A DNA stretch of 64,000 bases from NCBI RefSeq assembly GCF_014218805.1, contig NZ_JACJUV010000001.1, positions 1,810,501-1,874,500 of the forward strand, in the 5' to 3' direction. The DNA is from Teredinibacter franksiae (GTDB lineage Bacteria; Pseudomonadota; Gammaproteobacteria; Pseudomonadales; Cellvibrionaceae). Position numbers and translations under genes: made by a program. The notes below the pieces were generated by a model. That model had not been told where the DNA came from. It was given only the letters and a program-made list of their open reading frames with translations, and did no database searches. Of this stretch, positions 54,076 to 62,596 are shown one piece after another. Each line of letters begins with the position of its first letter. Positions within the stretch are counted from its first letter, which is position 1.

Positions 54076-54160
54076 TTAAAATAAGGCTGGCACCCGGACT
54101 TTATACGAACGCTCGAACCTATCTCGCTAATGGAAAAACTGGGGAATAAAAGAAGGGAAG

Positions 54161-54538
54161 CTACTCTCCAACGAGTGTAGCTATAAGCTCGATCAGGTGC
54201 TGCTTCGTCTGATCATTCTTGGATATGACGTTTACAATGGCATCAACTACCGGCTTAAATTCAGCATGGTTTAAAATTTCTTCCCCAAACTCCCAAAGCA
54301 ATATTTCTTGAACGGTAACTGTAGGAGCGCTTTCAGTAAGGTCTTCGCCCTCGGCTCGAAGACGCTTTAACCGCTTTGCAATGTTGTCCTTTAAAACAGC
54401 CGGGTCGCGTTTTGCTCTCGATACCGGCTGAGTCGCTTTTGGCTTAACTGAATTCGCGGCAGGTGAAACCGTGGAAGCCTCACTGAGTGCTAATGAGCGC
54501 AATAAGCTGGTGATCTGTTCACTGCCAATTTTAATCAC
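54161..54538 (-). CDS. Uncharacterised protein at the end of the flagellar-type operon
   Basis: A 125-residue cytoplasmic-looking protein that I do not recognise. The middle is Lys/Arg-rich (VSRAKRDPAVLKDNIAKRLKRL) and the C-terminal half is helical (VQEILLWEFGEEILNH). It begins at a GTG overlapping the preceding TPR gene (GTGA), so it is the last gene of the operon. No signal peptide or membrane segment. Its link to export is by position only. Confidence 0.75.
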   Translation of the reverse strand: MIKIGSEQITSLLRSLALSEASTVSPAANSVKPKATQPVSRAKRDPAVLKDNIAKRLKRLRAEGEDLTESAPTVTVQEILLWEFGEEILNHAEFKPVVDAIVNVISKNDQTKQHLIELIATLVGE

Positions 54539-55137
54539 GAATCAATTTTTATTTGACTCGTTTTATATTCGCCTAGGAATACAGACCCCGACGTATCCTC
54601 TCCAGCCTTGGGTGCAGATATCGCTGCCGCTGAAGGCTGTACAGCCCCTGAGCCAATACCATCGCTGGGGCCCTGCTCCAACATCAGAATCACCTGCCTC
54701 ATCGAGTCATTCAATGCGGGATTGTCTGTAGGTAATTCAAGCCCCGCTCGTATCTCGCCAACGGCCACCTTTACGTTATCTGAAAACACATTCAACATGG
54801 CGCTTGTATATAATTTTAAGTTAGGTAGTTTTACTACCTCCTTCAATTTTTCCAGCTCTTTAATAGACTCGGCCTGTTGCCCCAGCTGCATATGCAGCAT
54901 AGCCAGTTGAAAACGTGCCATTTCCAAGCTCGGATCGAGCAGTAAAGCACGGGCCATTCCCGCTGCCGCACGGTCAAGCATGCCTAGCTCAGCGTGCTCT
55001 GCGGCCATCAAATAAATGGCGGCACTGTGGTCCGAATCCTGCTCAAGAACCAAATGTAAATATTTTAAAGCCTCATGGTGCTCAGATTTTTTACTGGCAT
55101 CCACAGCGAGATGAAAATATTCTTCAATGTCCAACAT
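54535..55137 (-). CDS. TPR-repeat protein in the flagellar-type operon
   Basis: A 200-residue helical repeat protein; YLHLVLEQDSDHSAAIYLMA and MARALLLDPSLEMARFQLAM are tetratricopeptide repeats. The tail is low-complexity (Ala/Gly/Ser). I start at ATG 55137, with GGAGAGA five bases upstream; an ATG at 55152 and a TTG at 55155 also lie in frame. The end overlaps the next gene. Similar TPR proteins act as chaperones or assembly factors; no specific role can be assigned. Confidence 0.8.
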   Translation of the reverse strand: MLDIEEYFHLAVDASKKSEHHEALKYLHLVLEQDSDHSAAIYLMAAEHAELGMLDRAAAGMARALLLDPSLEMARFQLAMLHMQLGQQAESIKELEKLKEVVKLPNLKLYTSAMLNVFSDNVKVAVGEIRAGLELPTDNPALNDSMRQVILMLEQGPSDGIGSGAVQPSAAAISAPKAGEDTSGSVFLGEYKTSQIKIDS

Positions 55138-56326
55138 TATTCTCTCCAACATCAATCGGGCCTCCCTCTCGAGATAGCGCCTCTAAACGTTCATTAATCA
55201 ATATTTCTGGAATAACACCTAGCTGTTCATTCTTTGCTGATTTCGCAGTATCGAACAGCTTTTTCGCTTGCTCATGCTGCCCACTTCTGTTCAACATAAC
55301 CATCTCTGCATATATCGTTGCCATACCAGCCGCATTTAGCTTTCTCGCTAACTTTAAATGCTTATTGGCGAGTGCTCTCTCTCCCTGCAGGGCATAAACA
55401 GCTGCTAACCCCCCATGAGTTTCGCCAAAGCCACGATCAAGTTTGTAGGCCGTCTTAAAGGCTTCTAGCGCCCCATCTAACTCAGAGCGGGAGATATAGC
55501 ACCACGCCTGAAGGTGCCAACTGCCGAGGTGATCGGCCATAGTTTTTAATGCTATAGTGATCGATTCAAGAGCCTCATCGATTTTAAAGTTATTAAATTG
55601 TAAAAGTGCAAGTCCGTACCAACCTCGCCCAATATCGGGAAAGCCTTGAGTCAACTCTTCGAATAGCGGAGCAGCCTCATCATACCGCCTCAAATCAGTT
55701 AGCGCGCCACCCTTGGCCAGTAACGCATCCATCGACCGCTTGCCGGGGACAACAAGATCCAGCACGGCACTAGCCTTGGCTATCGCCAGCTCTAATTCTC
55801 CAGAGTCATAAGTTAACAATGATAGTAAAGCTTGAGCTTCAATATCAGTAGCACAAGCCTCACATCGTTGAAGCCTAGAAATAGCTTCACTAATTTCACC
55901 TAGATGATGCTGGCAGCGTGCGTATAACACACTATATTCTCGAGCAAAGTCCTCCGAGGACTCACTATTCAAACACAGCAATGCTTCACTGTACTCACCG
56001 CTCAAATAGTGGCAAAACGCTAGGTTATAGTTAATACCATCATCACTTAGCCCGCCTTCATGCGCATCCTTAAAAAAAGCTTTTGCTGTTTCTATATCGC
56101 CGGCACGAAGTACCACGGTTCCATGGTAAGCGAGAAGCTTAGGCGTGCGCATCCCTCTCTTCGTAGCCTCCGATAACAACCCCTCAACCGCATTCCATTC
56201 CTGTATATCCACCCCCATAGAGACAACATTCTCCATAAGGCTGACATTGCCAGGGTCCCTCTCTAAGAAGCCCAGCATACGATGAAATTGATCGAGTTGC
56301 GGATTATAAGCACCCGAATTATTCAT
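55124..56326 (-). CDS. Long TPR-repeat protein in the flagellar-type operon
   Basis: A 400-residue tetratricopeptide protein with about ten helical repeats (for example LLAYHGTVVLRAGDIETAKAF and GRGWYGLALLQFNNFKIDEA). No signal peptide or membrane segment, so probably cytoplasmic. It overlaps the following TPR gene and shares its strand with the flagellar genes upstream. Such scaffolds often gather assembly factors or chaperone export substrates. The ATG is preceded only by a weak GAGAAA site. Confidence 0.82.
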   Translation of the reverse strand: MNNSGAYNPQLDQFHRMLGFLERDPGNVSLMENVVSMGVDIQEWNAVEGLLSEATKRGMRTPKLLAYHGTVVLRAGDIETAKAFFKDAHEGGLSDDGINYNLAFCHYLSGEYSEALLCLNSESSEDFAREYSVLYARCQHHLGEISEAISRLQRCEACATDIEAQALLSLLTYDSGELELAIAKASAVLDLVVPGKRSMDALLAKGGALTDLRRYDEAAPLFEELTQGFPDIGRGWYGLALLQFNNFKIDEALESITIALKTMADHLGSWHLQAWCYISRSELDGALEAFKTAYKLDRGFGETHGGLAAVYALQGERALANKHLKLARKLNAAGMATIYAEMVMLNRSGQHEQAKKLFDTAKSAKNEQLGVIPEILINERLEALSREGGPIDVGENNVGH

Positions 56327-56376
56327 AAATTTCTCAATTTGACATTCCTACACACAAAGCATTACTGCCCATTACC

Positions 56377-56859
56377 CTACTGGATATTAAGGCTGGATAA
56401 AAGTTCTTCAGCACGCTCCAAATACTCTCCGGCCTCTGCCGGGTTCTCTTTTAGAATAGCCAGCGCGTCGATGGCAGATTGACGCTCATCCACTTCAACT
56501 AATGCAACGGCCTTGTAAAATAACGCTGGAGCAAAAGCTGACTCAGCTTCCAACACCTGATCCCAAATTTGCATTGCCTTAATTACATTCCCCATATCAC
56601 GCTCCACCATGCCCAACTGGAACAGTTCATGAATTGCGTCAGGCTTTATTTCTAGCAGCGCAGAAAAAGACGCTTTAGCTCTAGCAAGTAGACCCATTGA
56701 CGCGTAGCATCGACCAAGCAATGCATGAACTTCTATCGGGACATCTGTACGCCCTTTAGCTAGCTTTAACTTTACGAGAGCCTCAGTATAAAGCTCTCGC
56801 TGTAAATCAAATTCAGAAAGTGCCAAAAGTTCGTCTGATTCCAAATTACCTAAATCCAT
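56377..56859 (-). CDS. Short TPR-repeat protein in the flagellar-type operon
   Basis: A 160-residue protein with TPR-like repeats (YTEALVKLKLAKGRTDVPIE, LARAKASFSALLEIKPDAIH, VIKAMQIWDQVLEAES). AGAGGATG lies upstream of the ATG. It follows the sigma factor gene by 27 bases. It resembles type III secretion chaperones in size and repeat number, but no specific match is claimed. Confidence 0.8.
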   Translation of the reverse strand: MDLGNLESDELLALSEFDLQRELYTEALVKLKLAKGRTDVPIEVHALLGRCYASMGLLARAKASFSALLEIKPDAIHELFQLGMVERDMGNVIKAMQIWDQVLEAESAFAPALFYKAVALVEVDERQSAIDALAILKENPAEAGEYLERAEELLSSLNIQ

Positions 56860-56886
56860 AATATTTCATCCTCTTACGTAACCAGT

Positions 56887-57591
56887 TTATGCATCATATA
56901 TTTGCTCATATATTAAACGTACGGCTTTAATACCTTTGCTATGAATTTGGCTAACCCGGGAGGGTGTAACGCGAAGCATCGCAGCAATATCAGCAAATTT
57001 CATATTCTGAAAGTAATGTGCTTTTAGCACACCTCTTTCGGGGTCATCTAACGAGCTTACAATATTTTTAATACACGCTAGCGTTTCTGCTTGGAAAAAA
57101 GAATCCTGGACAGAGTTGTTTGGCAGTTCATCTTGCACAACCCCTGACTCCAGGAAGAAGCCGAAAGCCAGACCAACAACCGCATCTACTACCGACTCGA
57201 ATGCAGTATCCTGTATCGCGATTGATTCTAACCGCTCCGCGCCGCGGTGATCTCGTCCATGACGAACTCTTTCATTAAAAAAACACTGCAGGCCATCTAA
57301 CGTCCTACCAACCATATACGGATAAGCAAACGCCTTAAACGGTGTACCTTTACTGAGATCAAACCGCTCTATCGCCATCAGTAGGCCTAACGCACAAAAT
57401 TGTGAAAAATCGGCCCATTCCAGCCCAGCACAAGCATATTTTGAGTAAAGCTTACTCGCAACCTTACGAGACCAAAGACTGTAGTATTCGAATATTATGT
57501 TGCGAGCATCAATGCTACGCTCCAGCTCAAATATTTGCCAAAGCTGAGGCTCTTTAGCTTCGCCTGAAATCTGTGACTGCAAAACAGTCAT
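56887..57591 (-). CDS. Sigma-28-like (FliA/WhiG) sigma factor
   Basis: A 234-residue sigma-70-type factor. Region 2 shows WADFSQFCALGLLMAIERFDL and FKAFAYPYMVGRTLDGLQ; region 4 shows LDDPERGVLKAHYFQNMKFA and VTPSRVSQIHSKGIKAVR, a good helix-turn-helix. The layout matches FliA/SigD. Placed after fliP in the operon, it probably directs late genes of this flagellar-type system. Region 3 (about 115-165) is atypical. The gene starts four bases after the fliP stop. No FlgM anti-sigma factor is visible. Confidence 0.82.
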   Translation of the reverse strand: MTVLQSQISGEAKEPQLWQIFELERSIDARNIIFEYYSLWSRKVASKLYSKYACAGLEWADFSQFCALGLLMAIERFDLSKGTPFKAFAYPYMVGRTLDGLQCFFNERVRHGRDHRGAERLESIAIQDTAFESVVDAVVGLAFGFFLESGVVQDELPNNSVQDSFFQAETLACIKNIVSSLDDPERGVLKAHYFQNMKFADIAAMLRVTPSRVSQIHSKGIKAVRLIYEQIYDA

Positions 57592-57595
57592 AAAC

Positions 57596-58300
57596 CTAGG
57601 TAACTACGCTCATCAATAACGTCTCAGATACCAACGCCCACCCATCGATCACTACAAAAAGCAACACCTTGATAGGAAGCGATATCGTTATCGGCGGCAC
57701 CATAATCATCCCCAGCGACATCAGGATTGCAGCCATAACTAAATCGACAAGTAAAAAAGGTAGAAAAATAATGAATCCCATTTTAAATGCCGTCTTCAGT
57801 TCGCTCAGCATAAAGGCCGGAACCAAATATTCGAATGACACTTCCGCTACGTTTTTCGGCACGCTCTCACCATTCATCCGATAGACAAACACCATATCTT
57901 TTTCATGAGTTTGTCGAACTAAAAAGGTCTTGATAGGCTGCCAACTTTGATCCAAAGCTTCTCCAGCTTCCATATGGTTATCCAAATATGGCTGTATTCC
58001 CACCTGATAGCTCTGTTTCAAAACCGGGGTCATAGTAAATAAGGTGAGAAACATGGCCAGTGTGATCAAAACCATATTCGGTGGACTTTGCTGCAAACCC
58101 AATGCATGTCTAAGAAATGACAGTACAATTATATTGCGCGTGAAAGTTGTAGTCGCAATCAAGAAAAACGGCAAAAACCCAAGTAAAGCAAACAGTACGA
58201 AATGCTCGATTTCAGATTGGAGCCGGCCATCAGAAAACATATCGTTTAAAACAGAGCTAGAGCTAGCCGCAAGTCCTTGTACCAAGAGAGTACTAATCAT
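57596..58300 (-). CDS. fliP: Flagellar/type III export gate protein FliP
   Basis: A 234-residue export-gate membrane protein. FTRNIIVLSFLRHALGLQQS, SPPNMVLITLAMFLTLFTM, PAFMLSELKTAFKMGFIIF and PPITISLPIKVLLFVVIDGW are the FliP signature segments and give four helices. It forms the gate with FliQ and FliR, which are not in this window after it. Its ATG overlaps the fliO stop. Length is slightly short because the N-terminal signal region is reduced. Confidence 0.93.
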   Translation of the reverse strand: MISTLLVQGLAASSSSVLNDMFSDGRLQSEIEHFVLFALLGFLPFFLIATTTFTRNIIVLSFLRHALGLQQSPPNMVLITLAMFLTLFTMTPVLKQSYQVGIQPYLDNHMEAGEALDQSWQPIKTFLVRQTHEKDMVFVYRMNGESVPKNVAEVSFEYLVPAFMLSELKTAFKMGFIIFLPFLLVDLVMAAILMSLGMIMVPPITISLPIKVLLFVVIDGWALVSETLLMSVVT

Positions 58301-58689
58301 TCAATTTCGCTCCCCTCAATACCTCTATCACCATCATTCTGCACCACGTTATTTCTCGAAGAAAGACTCAGAACCGTGTGCTTCAAGCTGGATGATTCAG
58401 TGATCAGGTATCGTTCCCCCTCAACTTCAACTAATGACATTAACGTTGCTTTTGAAATTTGTCTGCTCTCAATAATTTTTATATCGCTCTCAACCTCTTC
58501 TCGTTTAAGCATCGTAAGAAACTTACGTGGGGACTTTTTTATTGCAATTGCTAGTATCGCCAATAAAATCGCCACCACAATCAACAGCTTCAACAGGAAT
58601 CCGTCTGATATAGCGCTGTCTGTACGAAATTTAAGCGCGACCTCATCTTCGCCAAGTGGCTGAGAGGCTGTCTCCTGAATACTTTCCAT
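58297..58689 (-). CDS. fliO: FliO-like flagellar export accessory protein
   Basis: A 130-residue protein with one TM helix (LLKLLIVVAILLAILAIAI, about 27-46) and a small beta domain after it (SRQISKATLMSLVEVEGERY), as in FliO. FliO helps assemble FliP. I use the ATG at 58689, eight bases after the fliN stop; the frame extends to 58773. It overlaps fliP by four bases. Sequence is diverged; position and topology carry the call. Confidence 0.82.
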   Translation of the reverse strand: MESIQETASQPLGEDEVALKFRTDSAISDGFLLKLLIVVAILLAILAIAIKKSPRKFLTMLKREEVESDIKIIESRQISKATLMSLVEVEGERYLITESSSLKHTVLSLSSRNNVVQNDGDRGIEGSEIE

Positions 58690-58696
58690 AAAAAAG

Positions 58697-58990
58697 CTAT
58701 ATCTCTGTAATGAGAACACCATAAGTTTCATCAGTTGCAACGAGTTCACCTCGAGCAATAATCTTTCCATCAACCAATAAGGTCACCGGCTCGTCCATCT
58801 TTTCTGCCAACGATAAAACACTCCCTTTTTTTACTGAAAACAAATCGTCTATACTTATTTCTGCAGAGCCAACGTTTACAGTAACAGTGACATTAACATG
58901 CCCCACTAAACTCATATCTTTATTCAATAAAGCCTCACCACTAACAACGGACTGAGAATCTTCTAACATTGTTTCGCTTTCAGTATTCAT
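58697..58990 (-). CDS. fliN: Flagellar switch/C-ring protein FliN
   Basis: A 97-residue SpoA-domain protein (VNVTVTVNVGSAEISIDDLF, VLSLAEKMDEPVTLLVDGKI, ARGELVATDETYGVLITEI). It matches the FliN consensus closely and forms the base of the C-ring with FliM. ATG 58990 follows the FliM-like stop, with AAGGTG upstream; a GTG at 59011 is alternative. In a motile system it would set rotation direction. Confidence 0.9.
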   Translation of the reverse strand: MNTESETMLEDSQSVVSGEALLNKDMSLVGHVNVTVTVNVGSAEISIDDLFSVKKGSVLSLAEKMDEPVTLLVDGKIIARGELVATDETYGVLITEI

Positions 58991-58994
58991 ATCA

Positions 58995-59756
58995 TTACAC
59001 CTTATTTCCACTTACCATCAACCTAACTGCCTTCTGCTGGCTTTCCTGACAAAGGGCCCCCACTGCCACAATGCGCTCACCAAGCCGTACCTCCAGCTCC
59101 TTATTCAGAGTTGTGGTCGACGTCAGTACGTCTCCAACGCTCAGGCCCTCAAATGACGACAATTTGTACTCGCCAAGATTAAGTGAAACCTCCAAACGGC
59201 ACGTTTTCTCAAGAATCGCCTCACTTTTAGAATGCAGGTTCGAAACGGGCCTAATATCACCTCTTCCGATAAGCGCTTTAACCGCGTAGCCATTAAGCAA
59301 CAATATCAATACCCAATTATTCATTTTGACGCGGCACTCAAACCACTGCTCTCCCTTCGCCGCACGAGAAACGAGCTCTACGCAATCATTTTGGTTATCC
59401 GCTACCAGCTCATCTTTAATCAATACGCCGATTTTTTCTAGAATTTGATTTTGGGCTTCTAACACAATTTTTTCGTATGTTTCATCTTTTGGCACATCAG
59501 CGAGGTCCTGAGCGAACATCAATTTTGTCCAGTCACCAGCGCTCGCAAGTAAAACCTTTTTCTGCTGCGAGCCACTGCCACAATAAAGACGAAGCTCATG
59601 ATCGAAATCTTGCATACCAGAGAACCTGTCAATCGAAATATCTATATCACTTGGCTCCAAGCACCAGACATCCAACCACTGTTGAACGGCAATTTTCAGC
59701 TTTTCTCTTAGTGATATTTGTTCACGCCGAGAAAGCTTAAGTACTGGCTGTAGCAC
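58995..59756 (-). CDS. Short FliM/SctQ-like C-ring protein
   Basis: A 253-residue protein in the FliM position. The C-terminal 75 residues are a SpoA-like domain (LEVSLNLGEYKLSSFEGLSV, LNKELEVRLGERIVAVGALC). Canonical FliM has about 330 residues, with an N-terminal CheY-binding peptide and a FliG-binding GGxG region; here the N-terminus is short and I see no such peptide. It begins at a GTG overlapping the flgE stop (TAGTG). Function as a C-ring or sorting-platform part is likely; switching ability is doubtful. Confidence 0.75.
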   Translation of the reverse strand: MLQPVLKLSRREQISLREKLKIAVQQWLDVWCLEPSDIDISIDRFSGMQDFDHELRLYCGSGSQQKKVLLASAGDWTKLMFAQDLADVPKDETYEKIVLEAQNQILEKIGVLIKDELVADNQNDCVELVSRAAKGEQWFECRVKMNNWVLILLLNGYAVKALIGRGDIRPVSNLHSKSEAILEKTCRLEVSLNLGEYKLSSFEGLSVGDVLTSTTTLNKELEVRLGERIVAVGALCQESQQKAVRLMVSGNKV

Positions 59757-60910
59757 TACCGACCTCCAGTGCTGCTGTATAGCGTTTCGATCAATTGGTT
59801 TGCGACATTCATCACTCGCGAGCTGGCTGTGTACCCTTGCTGCGATACCAATAGTTGTGCAAACTGCTCCGTTAGCTCTGTATTGGAAAGCTCCAACTTT
59901 CCACCCAGCACTTTGCCATTTACTCCCTCATTTGCATTACCAATGATCATTCTTACATCTGGGCCTGCTTGATAGAACGACCCAGACTGACTTAATTTCG
60001 TAACATCATTAAAGTTAGCTAATGCAATTCGAGCCCCCTCCTCTTCTTCGCCATTCCCGTACTCAATATTGAGAACCCCATCATTATCAAAATTCAGACT
60101 TATATAACCGGAAGCAGCACCACCATCCGTAACTGTCGCTCCTAGATTGGTTGCTCCAGAAACAAACTGCGTTGCATTTTCAAAGCTGCCCGGCTCTCCC
60201 AAATTAAACTCTACCGTCTGCCCTCCGGCAAATGGGATTTCAATTGCGGCCGAACTCGAGCCTTCCAATGGCGATCCATCTGTATCAAAAGCAACCGAAC
60301 CCGAGCCGATATTCGATTCATTTTCATCTAGTACGTTAACTGTCCAGCTTCCAGCGTCGTCATTGATCAATTCAATTGATATTCTATGCGACTCTCCAGC
60401 AATATCGTAAATGTAGAGGTCATCAATCCGGTGCTCCCCTTCATCACTCGATATATTTCCAGCAAGCTGCACCTCACTAGTGGCAACTGGAGGCCTCACT
60501 CGATTCCCCTCAAAACTGAATGCTTCGAGCACTCCAGCCTCAGAGAGAGCCATTACTTCATATTTTCCCGTTGCCGAATCGACCAGCATATACTCTTCAT
60601 TTAACTGAAACTGGCCAGCACGAGTATAATAATTCTCTCCGTTTTCTCCCCGAAGGATAAAAAACCCGCTTCCGTCAATGGCTAATGTTGTTGGGCTTCC
60701 CGCATCTTGAAAATCGCCATTCTGCTGCTGCATTGCTGTGCCAGCAACATCTGACCCCGCGCCATACTGACTCCCCAGAACTTCCTGATAAAGTGCATTC
60801 TTTGCTTTATAGCCAGGAGTATTCATATTGGATATATTCTGACTAATAACTTCAATACCCTTTGAAAAGCTAAGCATTCCACTTAACCCATTAAATAATG
60901 ACTGCAACAT
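59756..60910 (-). CDS. flgE: Flagellar hook protein FlgE
   Basis: A 384-residue hook-family protein. The N-terminus (MLQSLFNGLSGMLSFSKGIE, SQNISNMNTPGYKAKNA) and C-terminus (NTELTEQFAQLLVSQQGYTA, SSRVMNVANQLIETLYSS) are the conserved D0 coiled ends of rod/hook proteins; the middle is beta-rich. Hook placement (after flgD) supports FlgE rather than FlgF/FlgG. It is exported and polymerises outside the cell. Two bases separate it from flgD. Confidence 0.93.
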   Translation of the reverse strand: MLQSLFNGLSGMLSFSKGIEVISQNISNMNTPGYKAKNALYQEVLGSQYGAGSDVAGTAMQQQNGDFQDAGSPTTLAIDGSGFFILRGENGENYYTRAGQFQLNEEYMLVDSATGKYEVMALSEAGVLEAFSFEGNRVRPPVATSEVQLAGNISSDEGEHRIDDLYIYDIAGESHRISIELINDDAGSWTVNVLDENESNIGSGSVAFDTDGSPLEGSSSAAIEIPFAGGQTVEFNLGEPGSFENATQFVSGATNLGATVTDGGAASGYISLNFDNDGVLNIEYGNGEEEEGARIALANFNDVTKLSQSGSFYQAGPDVRMIIGNANEGVNGKVLGGKLELSNTELTEQFAQLLVSQQGYTASSRVMNVANQLIETLYSSTGGR

Positions 60911-60912
60911 TG

Positions 60913-61332
60913 CTATCCCCCCTGCCGACGCACTAGTGAAATTTGCGAAAGTCGAATATTTGGAATTGAATTGCCATCGGAATCTTGAAGAGTAAGCAAC
61001 GGTCCCTCCTGCGTAAACCTAACGGCGGTCACGGTACCAGACAAAGATCGTCCGTCCTCTACAACTTCGATACGTTTTCCTAACATACTGACGGACTGAG
61101 AAGACGAGTTCATCGTTAATATCCCAGTTACACGCTCCGTCGTTTGCCTCTGCTGCTCTAAACCGGAGAACTGTGCCATCTGCGCAAGAAACTCCTCGTT
61201 TTTCGTAGGCTCCAACGGGTCCTGATATGTTAACTGTGTAATAAACAGCTTCAAAAACCCTTCTAGATCTATTGAATTTGAGGCTGCTCCTGAGTTGGTA
61301 CTTACTGCAGTGCCTATTGCATCAATTGCCAT
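60913..61332 (-). CDS. flgD: Hook-capping scaffold FlgD (short form)
   Basis: A 139-residue FlgD: DLEGFLKLFITQLTYQDPLE and NEEFLAQMAQFSGLEQQ are the invariant N-terminal segments. Proteobacterial FlgD usually has about 220 residues; this one keeps the N-terminal domain plus one small beta domain, like the short Bacillus form. It caps growing hook. It is adjacent to flgE. Confidence 0.92.
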   Translation of the reverse strand: MAIDAIGTAVSTNSGAASNSIDLEGFLKLFITQLTYQDPLEPTKNEEFLAQMAQFSGLEQQRQTTERVTGILTMNSSSQSVSMLGKRIEVVEDGRSLSGTVTAVRFTQEGPLLTLQDSDGNSIPNIRLSQISLVRRQGG

Positions 61333-61347
61333 GACATAGTTCCCTAA

Positions 61348-62169
61348 TTAACTGTATACACGCCCATTTATAATTTTTACAGCTACCGCTGAGCCTTGCG
61401 CTTGAAGCCGGCTACCTAGTTCACTAACTATGCCCCGTAGTTCAACCTCGCCTATTGTGTAATCGCGAAATAGTAAAACGTATCCATTTTCGCTTTCCAA
61501 CAGCGTAACTTTTTGTTTTACAACCTCGCGCAGTGAAAGCGCAACACTCGGTGCACCAGAGGAATGTACTCCACCCATTTTTTCAGAAGCAATAATCCCA
61601 GAGTTACCCTGACTACGAATGTAAATTCCGTACTGGCTATCTATAGTCGCTGATTGAGGCATAGATTTTTCGCCTCCAATTAAATGCGCCTTTTCGCCTG
61701 CACTTATATCAGCTTCACCTATTACAGGCTTTACCAGCCCATATACCGTTACTCCGTCAAATATATGAGATAATCGACCTAGTGCAACGCCACTAAATTC
61801 GTAAACCTTTGATCTGGCGTTTGGTTTGGAAATTGACGCGGCAGTAACAGCCTCATCACCCACGTGAATTGATACGGACACGCTGCCATCAATATCACCA
61901 ATAACTGAGCTTTCCGGTATTTGCATTCCCTCAAATTCCGCGTAATCAAGTTCTTCCGAATGTGTATCTTTGGACAAATAAAAGCTGGCCCGGTGATCAT
62001 GCGGAAGAGTACTTTCCCCACTAGCACTAGAAGATGAAATATCACCCAAAAAATCGCTTTTTACCTGTTCTTTGGCCCGCGAGAAAGCAGGCCCGACGTC
62101 TGTTGGCCGATTTGAAATCGGTTTCTGTCCACCCCAATCTACATTCATAATTAGCACACCACCCAACAT
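61348..62169 (-). CDS. Unknown protein at the FliK position
   Basis: A 273-residue protein without a recognised domain. It sits between fliJ and flgD, where fliK (hook-length control) lies in Gram-positive-type operons. The N-terminal half is Ser/Asp-rich and disordered-looking; the C-terminal part (VKQKVTLLESENGYVLLFRD, RGIVSELGSRLQAQGSAVAV) is structured and slightly resembles the globular end of FliK. An ATG at 62148 is an alternative start. Role by position only. Confidence 0.7.
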   Translation of the reverse strand: MLGGVLIMNVDWGGQKPISNRPTDVGPAFSRAKEQVKSDFLGDISSSSASGESTLPHDHRASFYLSKDTHSEELDYAEFEGMQIPESSVIGDIDGSVSVSIHVGDEAVTAASISKPNARSKVYEFSGVALGRLSHIFDGVTVYGLVKPVIGEADISAGEKAHLIGGEKSMPQSATIDSQYGIYIRSQGNSGIIASEKMGGVHSSGAPSVALSLREVVKQKVTLLESENGYVLLFRDYTIGEVELRGIVSELGSRLQAQGSAVAVKIINGRVYS

Positions 62170-62191
62170 CGCCCACTAGAAAATATCAAAA

Positions 62192-62596
62192 TTATAAAAA
62201 TATTTTTTGTTCCAATCGCCTAATTTCTACCGCGCAGTCATCCATTTTTCTTTTATAGGATCGCCCCAATAGTTCCTTGGTTCTTAAACTATTGCGCTGC
62301 TGCCCAATAACATCACTACACTCATTTAGCTGCCGCGCCAAAATTTGCTTTTTTTCTTGGCAGTCCAAGATCAACCATAGTTTCGCATCCCTAATAGCCG
62401 AATATCCAGCATCTGAAGCCAAACCTGAAGCTTGCACTAGAGCATTAACTTCCTCATCGACACCAGAACTCTCAAGCTTGTGTTGCACCTCAGCTTTTTG
62501 CGCCCGAAGTAATTCGGTAGCTATTCTAAACGTCTCTATCTTCTGCTTTTTCTTTAGTAAAGAAAGTATATTTAACCGCTTATTAACATGCTTCAT
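62192..62596 (-). CDS. fliJ: FliJ-like coiled-coil export chaperone
   Basis: A 134-residue, highly charged coiled-coil protein (ILSLLKKKQKIETFRIATEL, RKMDDCAVEIRRLEQKIF) directly after fliI, as FliJ always is. FliJ binds the ATPase ring like the gamma subunit of F-ATPase and the gate protein FlhA. The ATG overlaps the fliI stop (ATGA). Sequence conservation of FliJ is low, so the call rests on position, size and coiled coil. Confidence 0.82.
   Translation of the reverse strand: MKHVNKRLNILSLLKKKQKIETFRIATELLRAQKAEVQHKLESSGVDEEVNALVQASGLASDAGYSAIRDAKLWLILDCQEKKQILARQLNECSDVIGQQRNSLRTKELLGRSYKRKMDDCAVEIRRLEQKIFL

Noticed and set aside
53999..54090. A genuine c-di-GMP-I (GEMM) riboswitch
   Set aside because: Shape is similar but key core bases (the GCAAAGCC block and the TATGG receptor half) are missing, and no gene lies downstream on that strand; kept only as a tentative structured RNA.
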